A stretch of DNA of 64,000 nucleotides from a virus, in IMG/VR virus record IMGVR_UViG_3300020420_000013, positions 1-64,000 of that record; one strand, given 5' to 3'. Positions 42,401 through 57,900 of the stretch are shown here, piece by piece. Numbering within the stretch: position 1 is the stretch's first letter; the number at the start of each line of letters is the position of its first letter. The translations under genes and the position numbers were made by a program. The notes beneath the pieces were generated by a model. That model was not told the DNA's origin. It searched no databases and saw nothing but the letters and a program-made list of their open reading frames with translations.

Positions 42401-42936
42401 ATCCAGTAAAATATAAAGTACTATTTGGAGATAAAGCAGATTTAAGTTTACAAGCAAAATTTAAAATTGTAAAAAATACAGAAGTAGTTGTTAATGATAA
42501 TGATTTAAAAGTAAAAGTCATTCAAGCAATTAATCAATTTTTTGCTTTAGATAATTGGGATTTTGGAGATAAATTTAGTTTCACAGAAATGGCAACATAC
42601 GTAATGAATCAAACAGCACCAAATTTATTAACATTTGTAATAGTACCAGTTGAAGCAAATAAATCATTTGGTAGCCTATACGAAATAAATTCAGAATCCG
42701 ATGAAATATTCATAAGTGGTGCAACTGTTGATAATGTTGAAATCATTGACAACATCACTGCTACTAGATTAAAGTCTGAAGGTCAAGTAGTAACATCAAC
42801 TACAACCTCAACAGGCGGTGTTTCAAGTAGTGCTTTCACTAGTGCAACTTCGTCCACAACTTCTTCTAGTAGTTCTAGTTCATCGAGCAGTAGCAGTAGC
42901 AGTGGATCAAGCGGATCTAGTGGGAGCGGATACTAA
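39421..42936 (+). CDS. 6: Baseplate wedge protein gp6 with poly-Ser tail
   Basis: An 1,171-residue wedge protein. The N-terminal region ([30 protein letters not shown], here seen as two segments; [37 protein letters not shown]) is diagnostic of gp6, and the C-terminal domain ([21 protein letters not shown]) is the conserved dimer region. It is much longer than T4 gp6 (660 residues); the extra part is a large central beta region (about 420-900). The last 40 residues are almost only Ser, Gly and Thr. AAGGA precedes the ATG; its stop overlaps the giant gene by one base. Confidence 0.9.
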   Translation: MSTTYRQNRLLLAEDWKRVYQSFRNADFQSYDFDNLRRTMINYLRTNYPEDFNDYIESSEYLALIDLIAFLGQNIAFRVDLNARENYLELAERRESVLRLARLLSYNPKRNQPANGLLKFESVATTEEIFDSNNINLAGQTVVWNDPANTNWQEQFRKILNAALPNNGIIGKPVKSDTVNGITVQQYRFNATNADVPVYSFTKTVDGKSTIFEVVSSDIGSGDITEEAPLPGNRLAFLYREDGKGNGSTNTGYFCSFRQGILDQGQFSITNPGSNQTVQLDATNVNDSDVWLYRLDNNGAESQLWTKVDAVEGNNVIYNSVSKRIKNIYSVLSRVEDRISLIFADGTFGNLPQGNFRVYYRTSQNRSFAIQPDDMIGITVTIPYTSRNGVGETLTIDMELKYTVDNASTSETNESIKNNAPATYYTQNRMITGEDYQVSPLAISQEIIKVKSVNRTSSGISRYFDLIDATGKYSSTNIYGNDGVLYKEDKDEVTSFNFTTRTDVEGIVENTITPLLKNTNVNHFYLSKFAKIVTGDIGATWVQSNSSTNNSNGYLKNVNDDALQVGTFTGSSLRYITPGALIKFTAPAGQHFMANNSHALMTGNADHPQAVTYKWAKVVSVATDGTTVTNAVGPIVLNDIIPSGAIVSEVRPKLANAIGSAVKSQVIDQIFAYNTFGLRFDVNTESWKVIKQENLKTAGTFSQGQTGDESQQSLDGSWLLLFQTDGVNYTLTYRTTRYVFESDKEIKFYYDSTDKIYDSRTGKLIKDKINILSINTKPDSLGSFTTDFLWQVNKEYRDSDNYINSKKVEVSFYDNDSDGVVDNPDIFEEYVDTNTNPLTKYVFMKKQSTTDQSEIFVYTPSNTITVKQNEGAVGTRSSYNDGTIFYLVDEDVFKVLNSTTLALALSTDYKAFKGRETIKFQYVHSADDSNRIDPSSTNIIDTYILTKSYDTKFRKYIAGTLTSKPLAPSTDELYTSYGQSINAIKSISDEVIYHPVKYKVLFGDKADLSLQAKFKIVKNTEVVVNDNDLKVKVIQAINQFFALDNWDFGDKFSFTEMATYVMNQTAPNLLTFVIVPVEANKSFGSLYEINSESDEIFISGATVDNVEIIDNITATRLKSEGQVVTSTTTSTGGVSSSAFTSATSSTTSSSSSSSSSSSSSSGSSGSSGSGY
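42823..42933. repeat. Ser/Gly low-complexity tract at the end of gp6
   Basis: Runs of AGT, AGC, TCT and TCA codons encode about 35 residues of nearly pure Ser and Gly. Several Ser codons alternate, so the tract is kept at the protein level rather than being a simple DNA slippage repeat. Confidence 0.7.
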
Positions 42937-45900
42937 TGGCATACGACAATAGTCAAAACGAAACTCCATTACCAACAGGAAAAAACGGAAACGAAACTCG
43001 TAAAGCGAGTAAGTTCTTACCTAGATATTTTAGAACGGTTGCTAACGAAAAGTTTATTAGTTCTACATTAGATCAATTAATAAGTTCAGGTACAGTTGAA
43101 AAAGTTAACGGATATATTGGTAGAAGAAATGCCAAGGCATTTAATTCAACAGATAGTTATATTAATGACATTTCTAATTTAAGACAAGACTATCAATTAG
43201 AACCAGCAGTAGTAGTTGATGATAATATAGGTAACACAACATTCTACAAAGATTACCAAGACTTTATTAATCAAACAAAAGTGTTTGGAGGCAATGTTGC
43301 AGACCATAGTAAATTAAATTCACAAGAATACTATGCTTGGAATCCGCATATTGACTGGGACAAATTTAGCAATTACAGAGAATACTATTGGTTACCAGAA
43401 GGTCCACAAACTTTAACTGTTTTAGGACAAGCAAAAGGAATCACTAGTACATACAAAGTAACAGTAGAAGACCAAGGCGATAATATGGCTTTTATTTTTA
43501 CACCAGATGGCAAAACTGCTAATCCAACTTTAAAACTTTATAAAGGTCAAACATATAGGTTTGTTATAGATACACCAGGACATCCTATTGCGTTTGCAAC
43601 TAATAGAGTGTTTACACCAGGTGCGGCTATTGTAACTGAAACCGTTGAGGGTGTTTTGGCGGCAGGTATATATGATAGTAAAATTTATGATAGTGCAAAC
43701 TTTGACCAAAATGGATATCTTGTTAATCCTGTAGTTGGCGGTGTTGAAGGATATGAAGCAGGAAAAAATATTAGTACACTTTATAATAAAGGTGTTACAA
43801 CTAGTGACGGTGTTGTATATGTTGAAAAAGGCGTATTAGAATTTACTATACCAGATGATGCTCCAGAAAAATTATTTTATATTAGTAAAAATGATGTAAA
43901 CACTTCTGGTAGTATGAACATTTATAATATTGAAGAAAACACTGCTATTGATGTCGATGCAGAAATAATTGGTAAACAGACATATACTACAGAGTCGGGT
44001 GTTTCATTTTCAAACGGTATGAAAATTAGATTTGGCGGAGAAGTTACTCCGGCAACTTATGTAGGTAACGAATATTATGTAGAAGGTGTAGGCGAAGAAA
44101 TCCAATTAGTCAATGAGGCAGACTTAGAAATTCCAGGATCGAGTACAGAATCAAAACAAATACCATTTGATACAGAATCATTTGATAGAGTACCTTTTAG
44201 TAATGCAAACAATTATCCTACACAAAAAGAATATATTGTTTTCAACAGAGCATCACCAGATAGAAATCAATGGTCACGTTTTAACAGATGGTTCCACAAA
44301 GATACTATTAGCCAAATTGCAACAGCAACGGGCACTCCAGAAATTTTAGATCAGACTGGTAGAGCAACAAGGCCTATTATTGAATTTGAAGCAGGTGTAA
44401 AACTTTATAATTTTGGTACAAAAGCAAAAGCAAATGTTGATCTTATTGATGTAAAAACAACAGATGTAATGAGTACCATTGAAGGTTCAATTGGTTACAA
44501 CGTTGACGGAATAGATTTAGTAGAAGGTATGAGAATACTTTTCACAGCAGACACAGATAGTTTTGTTAAAGGTAAAATATTTAAAGTAAAATTTATAAAA
44601 CATAGAAATAGTACATTTATAAATCTTAAAGAAGAAACTGATGCATCTCCATTACAGAATGAAACAGTACTAGTTACTAATGGTACAAAATATATAGGTA
44701 AAATGTTTTGGCACAACGGTACTACTTGGATTCAAGGACAAGATAAAACAGGTACAAACCTTGCACCAACATTTGATTTATTTGATGAAACAGGAAATAG
44801 TTTTTCAACTTACACAAATAATAACTTTACAGGAACAAAACTTTTTAGTTATAAAGTAGGAACAGGAACAGCAGACACAGAATTAGGATTTGCATTATCA
44901 TATCAAAATGTACAAAACACAGGTGACATAGTATTCAACTATAACTTACTTAATGATAGTTTTACTTACAATTTAAGTGGTGTTACAACAACAGTAAAAA
45001 CTGATACAAGTGTATTACGTAAGTACACAGATAGAACAGTGTTTACAAGTGTTACAGGTTGGCAAAAAGCAGACACTTTAAGTACTCAAGAAGTTGTAAG
45101 ACAGTACGACACATCAGTAAAACGCAATGACTTTCCAATTGATGTATATAACTTCAGTGGCGATTTAAATAATTTAACTGCTAAAGTATATGTAAACAAT
45201 CAAAGAAAAACCGAACTTACTGATTATCAAATTAATAGAATAAACAGAGTTGCATATATTACTTTTACTACAAAATTAAATAACGGTGATAAGTTAGTAA
45301 TCAAAACAACAAGTGAAGCCATAAAAAACGATAATGGATTTTATGAGTTTCCTAGTAACTTAGAAAATAATCCGCAAAATGCAAATTTAAATGAATTTAC
45401 TTTAGGCGAAGTAAATGATCATGTACAATCAATTGTAGATAATGTTCCGGGATTTTCAGGAACAAATCCAGGTACTAATAATTTAAGAGATTTAGGATTA
45501 TCATCTAAGTACGGTACTAAATTTTTACAACATTCAGGTCCTATGAATCTTGCTTTGTATCACATGACAAGCAAAGATGCAAATATTATAAAAGCCTTAA
45601 AGTATGTTAAAAATGAATATTCTAAATTCAAAAGAAATTTTATTTCAACAGCAGAAGGATTAGGTTATGAAGGTCCTGCTAAACAACACGTTGATAAAAT
45701 TCTTGCTAAAATGCATAATGAAAAAACAAAAGATAATGCATTTTATTTTAGTGATATGCTTGGGTCTGCAGATACTACTAGAAAAGAATACACAGTTGTA
45801 GATGCCGACGCACAATATTATGCAATTAGTTTTGTACATAACTTAACGTCTTTAAGTAATAAAGCAGTTTACGTTTATCTAAATGGTAAGCAACTTGTTC

Positions 45901-48900
45901 ATGGAACAGATTATACTTTTACAACACAAGGCTTTGCACAAATTACAGCCACGTTGGCTATTGGTGATAAGATAGAAATATTTGAACACACAACAACTGA
46001 TGGTTGTTATATTCCACAAACACCTAGTAAACTAGGTTTATATCCTGCTTATGTTCCGCAAAAATACAGCGATAACACTTATCAAACAGCAGTTGATGTA
46101 ATACAAGGTCATGATGGAAGTATTACAAAAGCATACGGTGATTTCAGAGACGATGTATTATTAGAATTAGAAAAAAGAATTTACAATAATATTAAAGTTC
46201 CATATGATAAAGAAGTTGTAGACATACACGAATTCAAAGGTTCGTTTGATAGAGATACAGGATTTTCAAGAGATACTATTAACAGCGGTATGATGGCTGA
46301 ATTTATTCAGTGGTTAGAAATAGTTGGTAGTTTAGATTATACAACAAGTGAATTTTATAGTAACACGGATACGTTTACTTGGAACTATGGTGCAATGACT
46401 AATCCAGATGGTGTTACTTTACCAGGCTATTGGAGAGCAGTTTACAAGCAATGGTTAGACACTGATAGACCACATACACATCCTTGGGAAGTATTAGGAT
46501 ATCACACTAAACCAACTTGGTGGGAAACTACATATGGCCCTGCACCTTACACAAATGAAAATAGAATATTATGGGACGACTTAACAGAAGGTAGAGTGCG
46601 TGAACCTAACAAAACTATTGTATATAGAAATAATTACAAAAGGAAAAATTTAAATTTAAACATTCCTGTAGATAGCCAAGGACAATTAATTAGTCCTCAT
46701 GATTGCGGATATGCACAAAACGTTGTTGTTCCTTTAACAAGTAATAACTTTGTGTTTGGCGACGAAGCACCTACTGAAAGTGCTTGGAGAAAAAGTTCAG
46801 AATATCCATTTGCGTTAATGATTAGTTGGTGTTTAAATCAACCTACAAAAATAATAGGATTAGGATTTGATAGATCAAGAACTATAAGGAATAGTGCAAA
46901 AGAATTAGTATATAGTGCAACAAATAAAAGAATTGCATTAGACGATATAGTATGGCCTAATACTGCTACTGATACCACAAGAAGTCAAACAGCAGGATTT
47001 GTTAATTACATCTTTGATTATCTTTATGGAAGTATTACAACAACGATTGCAGATTACAAAGAAAACATTGCTAATCTACAAAACAAATTAGGTTGTAAAC
47101 TAGGAGGCTTTACACAAAAAGATAAGTTCAAACTTATCCTTGACAGTAGAACACCTACAAACGAAGGTAATGTTTTTATTCCAGAAGAAAACTATAAAGT
47201 TATTTTTAATACAAGTTCGCCAATTGATGCAGTCAGTTACAGTGGTGTCATTGTAGAAAAAGCAAAAGGCGGTTACATAATAAAAGGTTATGATAATACT
47301 GCACCAATGTTTAAATATAACAAGCCACTCGAAGTTGCCGCTGATCCTGTAAGAACAGTTGGCGCAGTCAGTGAAACTTTTGTTAAGTTCGAAGTAGGTC
47401 AAACTTATTCTGCAGGTACATTGGCTGAGAATGGACAAAAATATTACAGAGCAAAAGTTACTCATACAGCAACAGCATTCATAGAAGATAATTGGACACC
47501 GTTACCAGCACTACCTAGCAAAGGTGGACGTACTGCAATATTTAGATCTAAGTTTGAAAACACTGTAAGCACACTTCCTTATGGTACTACATTGTTAACA
47601 ATTCAAGATGTAGTAGACTTTTTATTAGGATATGGAAAGTACCAAACATCAATTGGATTTACATTTGATACATTTAATAGAGAATTAGAACAGGTTGAAA
47701 ACTGGGATTTAACAACTAGAGAATTTTTATTCTGGACTACACAAAATTGGCAAGAAGGTGCACTTATTACATTAAGTCCTTCAGCACAAGAATTAAACTT
47801 TAGTAGACAGTATGCGGTAGTTGATGATATATTTGATCCATTCTATGATTACAGTTTACTTAAAGCAGATGGTAAAAAACTAAAAAGAAATTTCAGTAGT
47901 ACAAAAAGAGATAGCCTTAATGAGTTTGGTTTGCAAGTTAAAAATAGTGCAGACGGAATATATCATTTAAAACTTCCATTAGTACAACGAGAACACGTTT
48001 TAATTATTGATAATAAAACTGTATTCAACGATATAATTTATGATATTACACCTGGTTATAGACAAGAGAGAATTAAAGTATTAGGATATAGAACTGAAAA
48101 ATGGACAGGTGGATTGAATATACCTGGCTTTATATATGATAGTGCAAGTTGTACAGAATGGGAACAATGGAAAGATTATGCAATAGGTGATATTGTACAG
48201 CATAAAACTTTTTATTATGTTGCGAATAAAAAAATCGCAGGCACTAGTACTTTTGCAGATCAAGATTGGAATGTATTACCTAAAAAACCAGAGAGTTCAT
48301 TAATACCAAACTTTGAATACAAAACAAATCAGTTTAGTGATTTTTATGACTTAGACACTGACAACTTTGATAGTGAACAACAGCGTCTAGCACAGCATTT
48401 AATTGGCTACCAAAAAAGACAGTATATACAAAACATTATTAATGACGATGTTTCGCAATACAAATTTTATCAAGGAATGATCCAAGATAAAGGAACGTCA
48501 AATGCACTTACAAAAATGTTTGATGCATTAGGTAGTGCTAACAAAGACAGTTTAGAGTTTTACGAAGAATGGGCACTTAAAAGAGGACAGTATGGAGCCT
48601 CACAAGGATTTGACGAAGTTGAATTTTTACTTGACGAAAGTAAATTTAAATTAAGTCCTCAACCTGTAGAGTTGGTTAACTTTATAGATCCTAGTGCAAC
48701 TGATTTAATTATAAGACAAGTACCAAGTGATGTTTATCTAAAACCACAAGGATATGCACATACTCCTTTCCCTACAAATTATTTTAGTGAAGGTTTTATA
48801 AAGACAGCAGGATACGTTAACGAAGATGATGTAAACTTTACATTAACAAATTATGATGATATATTAAACTTAGACCCTGCTAATGTAAATGTTAACAGTT

Positions 48901-51900
48901 ATGTTTGGGTAGCAAAAGATTTACAAACTTGGAATGTTTACAAGTATGCACGAACTAATATTAAAGTATTAGACTTAACAACTGATAGTGCAGGAGTAAC
49001 AAGTATTAAATGTGTTAATGCACCTAATGTAGTAAAAGATGAAATTGTTGGTATAGGAAATGTAACAGGACAAGAGAAGTTTTTCAAAGTTGAAAGTGTA
49101 TCACTAGATACTATTAAAGCAAAGGCTTCAACCGCACCTACTGCCGATGCTACTAACATAACAGGCTTTCTTACAAAATTTGAACTTGCTAGATTACCTA
49201 ACTTAATCAAAGCAAATGAATTTGTTGGTAAAAGAGAAATAGAAGTAGGATCAACTGTTTGGGTAGATGATGACGATTCTAATAGATGGGTAGTATTAAA
49301 GAACACAGGCGGTTACGACTTAAAACAAAACATATACAATGATAGCACAAATTATACGCAAGGAATAGAAAAGAATTTTGGTGCTAATGTTCATGCAGAC
49401 GGAAATAACCAAACACTTGCAGTAGGTTCGCCAGACATAACTGGTAGAGGTAAAGTTCATGTTTATTTCAGAGGTAGTGAAAATATTAATCATATAATCA
49501 CGCAAACAATTATAGAACCAGAATATTTCGCAGATGCTAATAGTGGATTTGGAACAGCAGTACATCTAAGTGAAGATGCAGAATACTTAATAGTAGGAGC
49601 ACCGTTTGCCTCAAATGTTCGTAACAAATTTAAAGGACAATTCAGCGGTGCATCAACTTATGCAAAAGGTGAAATTGTTAAATGGCAAGAACAGTTATGG
49701 AAAGCAACTGCAATTATATTACCTAAAGATGATAGCATAGATTACAATTCATTTAGATCATCTGCACAAGGACACCAAGCAATTAAGGATGCCAACACAG
49801 CAGGAACTTACATTGACATAAAACATATTGTTACAGGTAATTACGGATTAGTAAATCAGTCAACAGATCATATTTTAATTAGAGCACCAAAGAATCAATA
49901 CAGAGGAACGCAAATAGGTGATGTATTACATACAAAATGGAATAGATTGACTACTAGATATCCAAGCGGAAGAGATCCTTTTAATAACGATTCGACTTTA
50001 AATGCCGCGTTCTTTACAGGTACTCATACTATCAATGAAAAGGTTGATCAAATTTTATTAGTGCCAAGCACACAATCAGGGGTTAGCATTGGAGATATAA
50101 TTGAAACTAGCGATGCTAGAGGTAAAGTCGTTTACACATTTACAAACGCAGATAACGAATCTGTAATTTATGTTAATGATGTTAATGGTACTTTTGCAAC
50201 TTCCGGTGATTTATATTTTGGAAATATCTTAATTGGTGCTTACACTTTACCTATTGTTGAAAATCATGCATATTACGATGGTTGGTGGAAAGTACAAATA
50301 GGATCAACAATTACTCCTACAACCAATGAAGAAAAATACTTTGGTCTAGTAATTAAAGATATTATTAAACTAAATGAATCAAGAACTCCAGATATCTATA
50401 CAAATATATTAGATAACAAAGCAGTTGATGTTGCAACGGCTAATACGAAGAGCAGTCATTTAGAAACAGTTAGTCATACAGGCGCCACTGGTGCAGTAGT
50501 TGACAACAGAGTAATGATTAGAGCAAGTAAAACATTTAGTGATAGTCTTAATACTAGTGATAAATTTAGTTTATGGTTAAACAGCATTCCACTTACTAAT
50601 GGAACAATACAAAATCCTAGTGCTATTGCACTTGATTGGGCAACACTTAATTACACAGAATTTACAGTAAGTGACAAATGGGACGGATATTTAGAAATAG
50701 CATTTACAAACTTTGATACAGTTGGTAACAATAATCCTAGTGATCCTAATTATAATCCTAATTACGGTAATCCTTTCTTTCCTGTCGTAGGAGATACTAT
50801 TAGAGGAAAAACTACAGGCACAACAGCCACGGTTGCTTATGTAAAACAAGATTCAATTGCAGAGGCAAGAGTTTACTTCAAAAACAAAAGCGGTGACTTT
50901 AAAATAGGTTCAACGCAAAATGATACAGAGATTATAGAAATTACAACTTATACTCCATTAGGTGGCGGCGCTGATCAAATACTTGATATGGGTAGTATAA
51001 CTGAAAGACACGCCGACAATGCCAACGCAGGCAAACTACTTGTATTTGATTATGGAAGTAATATTACACCAGGTTCAAATGATAAGTTAGTGGACTTAGA
51101 ATATTGGTTATACAAACAAAAAATTATACAAGGTATTGCTAGTGATAGTAATCCACCAACTGATGTTAACAATGAATGGCAAAGGGTTTATAACATTCCT
51201 GTTGAACCTGCGGCAACATTTGTAGGTTATAATAAAGAAGGTTACTATGCAATCTATAAAAAGAATGCAAGTGGATATTACACATTACTAAATGCATACA
51301 CACTTCCAGATGCAAATAACTTTAAGCATTTAGGAAACAAAATTAAAATTGTTAAAAATACATCAGGTTATACTGCAATTATTACTGAAAAAGGAAATAA
51401 TACTTTTGCTGAACCAGGTAGAATACATTTTATAGATAATCCAGCAGGAACAGATAATTGGCAACTTGGTGCAGACACAAACTACAAAGGTCCTTGGAAT
51501 TCTAATTACAGTTATTACACAGGAAATATTGTTATATGGAATAACAATTTGTACAAAGCAAAAACAAATATTGTACCTAGTGCATTTAATTCAAGTCTAT
51601 GGACATTACAAACTGAAGAAATAGATCTAGTAGGTTACGTACCAAATGATAGTGGCTTTACTATTGCCGGCGGCGATAGTGCAATTAATCAAACTAACAT
51701 TTTAAGTTTCGGTGGCACTATTAGTGTAAGCAGTGATGGAAACGTTCTAGCAAGTACTTTAAAATATGGCGACCAAATTGATAGTAGTTTATCAAGTCCA
51801 AAGATTGCAATTTATAGACTTAACCAAGGCAGATACCAATATGATCAACTGATTAGTGCTGAGTATGTTGATGAACAATTTGCAGAATCAGTAGCAGTAA

Positions 51901-54900
51901 GCAATGATGGAAAACTTGTTGCCGTAGGTGCACCTTACAATAGTGTTACTGTAAACAACGGTGGTTGTGTTTACATCTATAAAAATAATAACGGAACGTT
52001 TGTGTTAAATCAAACTATAAGAGGTCCTGGCGATTTAATTAATGAAAGATTTGGTACTAAAGTAGAGTTTGATGGTAATAGACTTGTTGTAAATTCAAGT
52101 GGCGGCGATGTACAAGATACTACAACCTTTGATGGTAGTAAAGTAGGAAACGCATCTCCTATAACATCATTTGATAACAACTTAACAAACTTCACAACAA
52201 CGTTTTCTAATACAGGAGAAATACTTGTATATGAAAGAATTAATGATACTTTATTATTTGGTCAATCATTAGACTTTGATAATTTAGACTTTGATTCAAC
52301 TATCACTGGTAAGAGCATATCGTTCTTTGGTGAAAACTTACACATACAAAACAACCACATTTATATTGGACTACCTAAACTAAAAAATACTGATGCGTCA
52401 GTTCTAGGCAGAGTTTTAGACTATAGATTGCCTGCTACTACTAACATATGGACAAAACACAGAGTTGCAACTGATCAGGTGGATCTTAAAAAGTTAAAAG
52501 GTTCATTCTTATATAACACAAAGACTAAAAAGTTTATAACATATTTAGATTACATAGATCCAATACAGGGTAAGATTGCTGGTCCGGCTGAGCAGGAACT
52601 TTATTTTAAAGTTGATTATGATCCTGCTATCTACTCAAATGGTACTGCAGGTTTTGTAGATACAACTAACTTTAATGCAGATGACTTGGTTGGTAAACTA
52701 TGGTGGGATATAGGAGCAGTTAGATTCCTTGATCCTTACTCAGGAGGTATTATTAATGTATCAAATAGATTTAATAAAAAGTTTACTGGTACTAGTGTAG
52801 ATATTTACGAATGGGTAGAAAGTAGTTTACTTCCAAGCGAATGGGACGCACAAACAGATACTGAATCAGCACTTGCTTTAGGTATAAGCGGTACAAGTAA
52901 GTACGGGGATAATGCGTATTCAATAAAAAGAATTTACAACAAAAACACAGGTACATTTACAAATTACTATTATTACTGGGTAAAGAACAAAAAGACAACA
53001 CCAAATATTCCAAGCAGAACTATAAGTGCATTTGATGTACAAGCATTTATTGACTCTCCTGAAAAACAAGGATATAAATTTGTAAACTTATTAGGTAACA
53101 ATAAATTTTCAATTCATAATTGCGAAAGTTTAATTGAAGGAAAAGATGTTGCAATTAATTTTAGATACTGGACTATCGATAATCAAAATATCAATATTCA
53201 CAATCAGTATCAACTATTGACAGACAGTTACGCGGCAAGTAAACCAAACAAAGATATTGAAAGAAAATGGTTTGATAGTTTAATAGGATTTGATGAACAA
53301 GAGAGAATAGTTCCAGATCCATTAGCAAGTCCAAAAGAAATGTATGGTATTCTTAATACTCCAAGACAAAGTATGTTTGTTAACAGAGTTGAAGCAATCA
53401 AACAAGTTATAGAACGTGTAAACAGAACACTAAAAGAAAAAGTTATGGTTGATGATTTCAATCTAACTTCTTTATCGAAATATGAAGGTGCTCCTGCAAG
53501 TGCGGAAGGATACTATGATAAAACTGTAAACACTTATGCAGAATTATTATTAGTAAATGTTACAAAGAAAACTCAGGCTACTTTAAATCCTATCATTGTA
53601 AACGGAAGAATAACTGATGTATTAGTAGATGAAGCAGGTAGAGGATATACCACTGCACCTAGAGTAGCAATAACAGATCCACAAGGTTCTGGTGCTGAAA
53701 TAAAACTTACAATAAACGCCATTGGGGCAGTTACAGGTGCAACAGTTACTAAACAAGGTAATGGTTATACAGATGCAACTAGTTTACAGGTTAGAAAATA
53801 TTCAGTGTTAGTTTCAGCAGATGAAAATTATAACAATAGATGGTCAATATACGAATATGTAGGCGCAACTTCTCCTTGGAGTAAAACCAAAGGACAAAAA
53901 TATGATGTAAGACCATATTGGAATTATGCTGATTGGTATGCAACAGGTTACAATGAATTAACAGGAATTGATCATACTGTTGGACAAAGTTATGAGTTAG
54001 GAAGTTTAGAAGCAGACATAGGAGACATTGTTAAAATCAATACTGTTGGAACAGGCGGTTGGTTATTGCTTAAGAAAAAAGATAGTCAAGTAACAAGTGA
54101 TTACACAATTAACTTCACTACAATAGGTAGACAGAATGCAACTATACAATTTACAAATGCTTTATATGATTATGCTAACAGCGAAGTAGGATTTGATGGA
54201 ATAAGTTATGATGAAAATAGATATGACTTACAGCCTGCAAAAGAAACACGTATAATTTTAGAAACTTTAAGAGATCATTTGTTTGTAGATGAATTAGAAA
54301 CAGAATATAACAAGTTATTCTTTACAAGCATACGTTACTTACTGTCAGAACAACCATTTGTGGATTGGTTATTTAAAACTTCATTTATAAAAGCACAACA
54401 CAACGTTGGTGAATTACGTCAAGACATTACATATAATAATGATAACTTACCTAGTTACCAACAATATGCAGAAGAAGTTAAACCTTACAAAACTAAAATT
54501 AGAGAATTTATTAGTAACTATGAAAAAATAGATACTACTGGTACAACTGTAACTGACTTTGATCTACCTCAATACTACTTAGATACAGAAGGTAAAATTG
54601 TACCACAAGAAATTACAGTAACAGATAATGAATTCTTTAGTACAAATGCACAAACAAGTGTATATCCAAGTAAACATTGGTTAGACAATGCAGGATTTGA
54701 AATAGAAAAAATTGCTGTATCAAATGCTGGTTCAGGTTATACTATTGCACCAGTAGTAAGAATTACAGGCGGTGGCGGAACAGGCGCAACTGCTATTGCA
54801 TACGTTGGTGGCGGAAAAGTTACATCAATTAAAGTTACAAATGGTGGTAGTGGATATAAGAGTGCACCTACAATTAAATTAGATGGCACGGTTTCTTCAA

Positions 54901-57900
54901 GTGGTGTAGAAGCAAGTGCATCTGCACAAATAGGAAAAGGTAAAACTAGACAGTTTAAAAATGTAATTAAATTTGATAGAACAACTGACGATCTAGTGTT
55001 TGGTAAATTTGATGTAGCATATTCAACAGGTGCTAGTGCTATCCAAGGCGGACCATTACAGGTTGCAACTACTATTCCAGGTAGAGAACTAGAACAAGAC
55101 TTTAGTGGTACAGGATCACAATTCCAGTTTAATTTGAAATTTCCTATTACACTTGACAAAGAACATTATAGAATTTTAATCAAAGACAATAATAATCCAT
55201 TGAATGTTTGGACAGAAGTATTACAAACAAGTTATACGCCAAGCAATGAAGAAGATATTGCTTTAGGAAGAAGTAGACAAAGAGGTAGAATTACATTTGA
55301 TACTCCACCTGCAAACAATACGACATTAAGAGTAAGATATCAAGTAGATAATGCATTCTTAACTTATGCAGATAGAGTACACTTCTTGTACGAACCAATC
55401 GCAGGTATGCCTGATAAGTTATTTGATCAACTAATGAAAGGTATTGACTATGGTGGAGTTCAAGTTAAGAGTTTTGACTTTGGCGGCGGAACTGGTTGGT
55501 CAAGTGATCCGTACTATACATCTGCTTTTGACACTTATGATACTACATATGAAGATGAAGTATTTAGAATAGATAATAGTACAAAGGTGTTTACATTTAA
55601 AAAACCTCTTGAAACAGGTATTGTTTATAATGTATATAAAAATAATGTAAGAATAGATGATCCAAACTTTGGAACTGCAAATCAAACAAATGTAAATGCA
55701 AAGATTACAAGTATTACAGGTGCAGGTCAAACAGGAATCGCACTTACAGACGACCAGACATATACAAACCTAGTTGTCATAGACGAACAAGTTGTACCAA
55801 CAGCAGACAATGATGTAATTGTACTCAGAAAAACTACAAGTGATGGTTCGTTTATTCCTGATCCAAGAGCATATGATACAGCATTAAGTGGCGGTAATTT
55901 AAATTATGGTACTGCAACAGGACTTAATGCAGAGGACATTGTTGTAGACGGTGACGGGTTTGTTACACCTACGTCAAGTGGCGGCCCAGAAGAATTAGTT
56001 CAAGGACAAGTTCTTGACACTCTTGACATAAAAGTTTATGACAGAATAGGCGAAGGTGGTAGTATCGTTGATACTAGATCATATGATGTAGACACAGCAG
56101 GAACAGGAGTATTTGACTTTGGTGTTTATCCTCAAAGTAAAGAAGGAATATTTGTTAAGAAAAACAATGTTATACTTGGCCCAAGTGCTTATACTGTAAA
56201 CTTTAGAACAAAGAAAATTACAATACCAAGTTTATCTCTGAATGATAGAATTAATATTATTACAATGAGTGGTAATGGTGAAAAGATACTTGATATGGAT
56301 CAGTTTACTGGTGATGGAAGTACATTACAATATGTAACACAGGTTAATTGGCAAACAGGTTTAACATCTTTTGTTACAGTAGATGGACAAATAGTAGATT
56401 ACGTAATAGAAACTACCGACAGCACATATGATACAACTAATAAAGTTGCAATTACATTTGGTGCTCCTCCGGCAGTAGGTGCTGTTATAGATTATATGAT
56501 TTATGCAAGTGAAAGTAAAGTATTTTCTGAAATTAAAAAAGATACATTTACAGCAGATGGAAGCACTCAAGTATATACAATGAGTGTAACGCCATTCAGT
56601 TCATTACCTAGCACACATAACGTAATTGTAGAAACGTTTACAAATGCAAATGATAGAAAAGTATTAAATGCAGGATACAATGAACAGTTTACAGTGGAGT
56701 CAAATAAGTTTGAATATCAATTAAAGAACTGGCAACAACCAGGAGGTACTTTAGGTGCTACAGATATAGATGTCTACTTGAATGGTGTTGCTCTAACTTA
56801 TACTTCAGACTTTATCTTTAAACCTGCAAATACAAGTATTGAAATATTTGAAAATGTTGCAAACGTTGGTGACATATTAGAAATATTTGTTAAGACAGAT
56901 GGTCAATATACTATCAATGGCAACCAACTAACATTGTCAACTCTGCCTGCAATAGATACAAAAGTTGTTGTAACACACTTTAGTAAACATGATATCCAAG
57001 CAATAGAAAGAACAAACTTTGATATTGTGTCAAGATCTACTTTGAATGTTGGCTCTAAAGATGATTTAGAATACAAACAGTTACGCAATGGCTTGATTAA
57101 ATTAAGAAAACAAGCATACGATACTGAATTTGTTTGGTTAGTTGTAAATGGTAAAGTACAAACACCTAATGTTGACTACACATTAACAAACGATAATAAA
57201 TTTATTAGAACACTTAATCCATTTGCGGACAATGATGTTGTAGAAATAATTGAATTTGCAACAGAAGGACCTATCACTGGCAAGTTCGGATATAGATTAT
57301 TCAAAGATATGTTGAATAGAACAGTTTACAAACGTTTGGGTGATAGTAACTCTTACAGACTTGCTAAAGACTTAGGTGTATTTGATAAAGAACTTGAAGT
57401 AGATGACGCTACTAACTTACCAACTCCAGATATAACAAACAATATTCCAGGTATTATCTTCATAAATGCTGAACGTATTGAGTATTTTGTTAAGTCTGGT
57501 AACAAATTAAGACAACTTAGACGCGGTACATTAGGTACTGGAGTAAAAGAATTACATAAAAAAGGTGATGAATTGTTCAACCAGGGTATAGACGAGACCA
57601 TACCATATCAAGATAAATTATTAGTACAGAACTTTACTACTACAAACAGTCTTGTTAGTGGAAATTATGTGGAAAGAGAATATACGTTGGATTGGAATCC
57701 AGCAAGTCGCAACGAAATGGAAGTATTCTTAGGTGGACAACGTTTAACCAAAGGATACCTAAACACAGGCGGCAGTGCAGTTAAGGACATATTCCACCCA
57801 ACTACTGGAATGGATAGTCCAGATGGTGATATTACAGTAACATTACCAAATTATCCTCAAACTTGGGGACTAGAACGTGATGGATTTAGAGTACAATATG

